Source: Sphingobacteriaceae bacterium (lineage in GTDB: Bacteria > Bacteroidota > Bacteroidia > B-17B0 > Aurantibacillaceae). From it: 64,000 bases of DNA. The stretch covers positions 124,001 through 188,000 of the forward strand of contig JADJXI010000005.1 in the NCBI GenBank assembly GCA_016715905.1, written 5' to 3'. Each line of letters begins with the position of its first letter. Positions within the stretch are counted from its first letter, which is position 1. The notes under the pieces were generated by a model that saw nothing but the letters and a program-made list of their open reading frames with translations, was not told where the DNA came from and did no database searches. Made by a program: the position numbers and the translations under genes. This document shows positions 62,532 to 64,000 of this stretch, piece by piece.

Positions 62532-64000
62532 TTAAAAATCAAACCTTACATAAAAAAGCGGCAAAAACCCTAATTGATAATTTTCAATCAAAGGCGATTT
62601 ATTGAGGTCAGCCGGGTCGGGTGAATAACTTAATGCTAAAACATTTTTAGTGGATAAAAGATTAATTAAATCCAAAGCGAGTTCAAGGCTGGTTTTCTTT
62701 AAATTAATTTTATAGGCTACTCTGAAGTCAATTCTATTGTATGGATTGAACTGAAGGGTGTTGATGGAATCATCTACAGGAACTACATCCATGATTGCAT
62801 TGCTGGCCGCAATATTCACCGGCGAATATCTTTTTCCACCTCCATAAGTAAATTTAGTACTGAAGCTTAATAAATCTTTTTTGTTTTTTCCTACGTTGTA
62901 TTCCAATCCTCCTAACAGATTCATCATGTAATTTCCGTTAAAATCAGTATCATAAGTTTTTCCGTTACTACCGGTATATTTACTTTCAAACAGGCTGCCG
63001 CTAAACATGAAAAAGAAATGATTGTGAAAAGATTTTTGAATGGTTAATTCAATACCGTAGTTTGTGCCGGTTCCGTTATTTTCCATGGTGTAAAGCGGAA
63101 AGAATCGAGTAAAAGTAGCGCCCCTATTTAAGGCGGATACTCCGGATTTAACCTGATACACGGGCACATTCCAAAGTAATTGACAAAACAATTCGGTTTT
63201 TACTGAAAAGTATTTTCCCAGGCTTATATCATGACCAATTACAAAGTGATTGCTTTTAGTAAAATCTAAATCTTTATTGGTTAGTTTCTTTTCGGTATTT
63301 GGAATTAAAGTATTTTTTTCCACTATACTATCCGGAGCTGTAAAATATAAATAGGTTTGCTGCATTTGACTGTGTAAACCATAGGCAACACTCAAAACTT
63401 GATTTGAATTGATTTGATACCTAAAACTAGCTCTAGGTTCTACACTCGATTTCCCGTTCAATGTTAAATAGTGGGCATAAACTCCGCCATTAAAACTCAA
63501 GCGATTATTGAATTTATGAACGTAAGTAATATAAGGTTGTATCAAATAAAAATCGGTTACCGAATTAATTCTTCCTTTAAATGGTTTATTTAGAATCGCT
63601 GAAGCCGTAGTGTCAAAAACCGAATTGATTTTGATACTGTCTTTAAAATTCACATTTATCCTATTTACAAAAAATCCGGTTTTGATACTGTTTCTTGAAT
63701 TGAATTTAGATTTAATAAACCAGGCTAAAGTTGTTTTTCCTTCATAAAAATTATATCCCAGAATTTGCGGAAGCGTATCTTTTGGAATGAAATTTTTGTT
63801 TCGTAATACTAAAAAATGCTCACTTTTTATAGAAGAAGCGCCATAGGCCAAACTGGTTTTCATAATTGTTTTGGTGCCAAAACTATAGGTATGATTAAAA
63901 ATACCGGCGCCCATGTTGGTTGCAAAATACTGATCGCGGTTTAAATCTCCGTATAATTCCTTGGGCCTTTCTTTGGTATTACTTAATACAATGGCAATTT
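62532..64000 (-). CDS. TonB-dependent receptor, C-terminal part (5' end beyond window)
   Basis: The frame is open to the window edge (IVLSNTKERPKELYGDLNRDQYFATN continues upstream of the first internal Met at 63914), so about 489 residues of a larger protein are seen. They are 22-strand-barrel-like alternating beta segments with aromatic girdles (SVEPRASFRYQINSNQVLSVAYG, YGIELTIQKSFHNHFFFMFSGSLFESKY, RIDFRVAYKINLKKTSLELALDLINLLSTKNVL) and the C-terminal LGFLPLFYVRFDF ending in Phe, the barrel-assembly signal. Substrate unknown. The neighbouring Cys-rich protein hints at a metal or metallophore. Confidence 0.88.
   Translation of the reverse strand, partial: IAIVLSNTKERPKELYGDLNRDQYFATNMGAGIFNHTYSFGTKTIMKTSLAYGASSIKSEHFLVLRNKNFIPKDTLPQILGYNFYEGKTTLAWFIKSKFNSRNSIKTGFFVNRINVNFKDSIKINSVFDTTASAILNKPFKGRINSVTDFYLIQPYITYVHKFNNRLSFNGGVYAHYLTLNGKSSVEPRASFRYQINSNQVLSVAYGLHSQMQQTYLYFTAPDSIVEKNTLIPNTEKKLTNKDLDFTKSNHFVIGHDISLGKYFSVKTELFCQLLWNVPVYQVKSGVSALNRGATFTRFFPLYTMENNGTGTNYGIELTIQKSFHNHFFFMFSGSLFESKYTGSNGKTYDTDFNGNYMMNLLGGLEYNVGKNKKDLLSFSTKFTYGGGKRYSPVNIAASNAIMDVVPVDDSINTLQFNPYNRIDFRVAYKINLKKTSLELALDLINLLSTKNVLALSYSPDPADLNKSPLIENYQLGFLPLFYVRFDF

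Overview
The window comes from an AT-rich member of the Bacteroidota, probably a Flavobacteriales/Sphingobacteriales-like lineage. Signs of this are several type IX secretion system (T9SS) sorting domains (types A and B), a PorP/SprF-family protein, a GWxTD protein, a SusCD-style TonB-dependent receptor, TAnnTTTG-type promoter boxes, and Bacteroidota-type tyrosine recombinase and tail-fibre-like surface proteins.

Bases 1-32,330 look like stable chromosome. They hold the end of kdsA (Kdo-8-phosphate synthase) and a three-gene secreted/lipoprotein cluster (0.7-5.2 kb). dnaK follows, with a clear terminator. A compact eight-gene minus-strand operon (22.5 to 7.7 kb) encodes three large tail-fibre-like surface proteins, two proteins with type B T9SS signals, a PorP/SprF-like barrel, an OmpA-family TPR/PD40 protein and a lipoprotein. 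This reads as a T9SS type B cargo-and-anchor locus. Then come clpB, a TPR sensor-like protein lacking its phosphatase domain, recR, a sodium:solute symporter, a family 2 glycosyltransferase, a GWxTD protein, and a tRNA-Ser(UGA) preceded by a broken tRNA-Ser copy and a GIY-YIG gene.

From 32.3 to about 61.7 kb the DNA is accessory. A tyrosine recombinase sits just after the tRNA-Ser, as in integrative islands. The island is a patchwork cut by four copies (A-D, alternating orientation) of one 1.5 kb IS3-family element. Each copy truncates the genes next to it and none has a visible target duplication. One IS1182-family element is also present. The most interesting content is a tightly coupled four-gene block (42.4-48.5 kb): a PIN-like protein decapitated by IS copy B, a PLD-like protein with DPYF and HNR motifs, an all-helical unknown, and a protein with a C-terminal PD-(D/E)XK nuclease domain. 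I recognise no named system here; it is a candidate anti-phage or anti-plasmid system. It is followed by a GC-rich, ORF-poor 0.7 kb stretch with strong inverted repeats and a two-TM protein.

Bases 54.5-60.2 kb hold small minus-strand genes (free-standing propeller lipoproteins, a broken CPBP protease, an unknown, a holin-like protein). Some are separated by long imperfect palindromes with TAAC...GTTAG cores that resemble integron attC sites. The IS1182 element sits exactly in one such core.

The window ends with chromosomal-looking genes: a small Cys-rich exported protein and the end of a TonB-dependent receptor. Every frame break I compared between IS copies involves homopolymer length or small indels, whereas the single-copy housekeeping genes are intact. 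That raises a sequencing-consensus question for the repeats.
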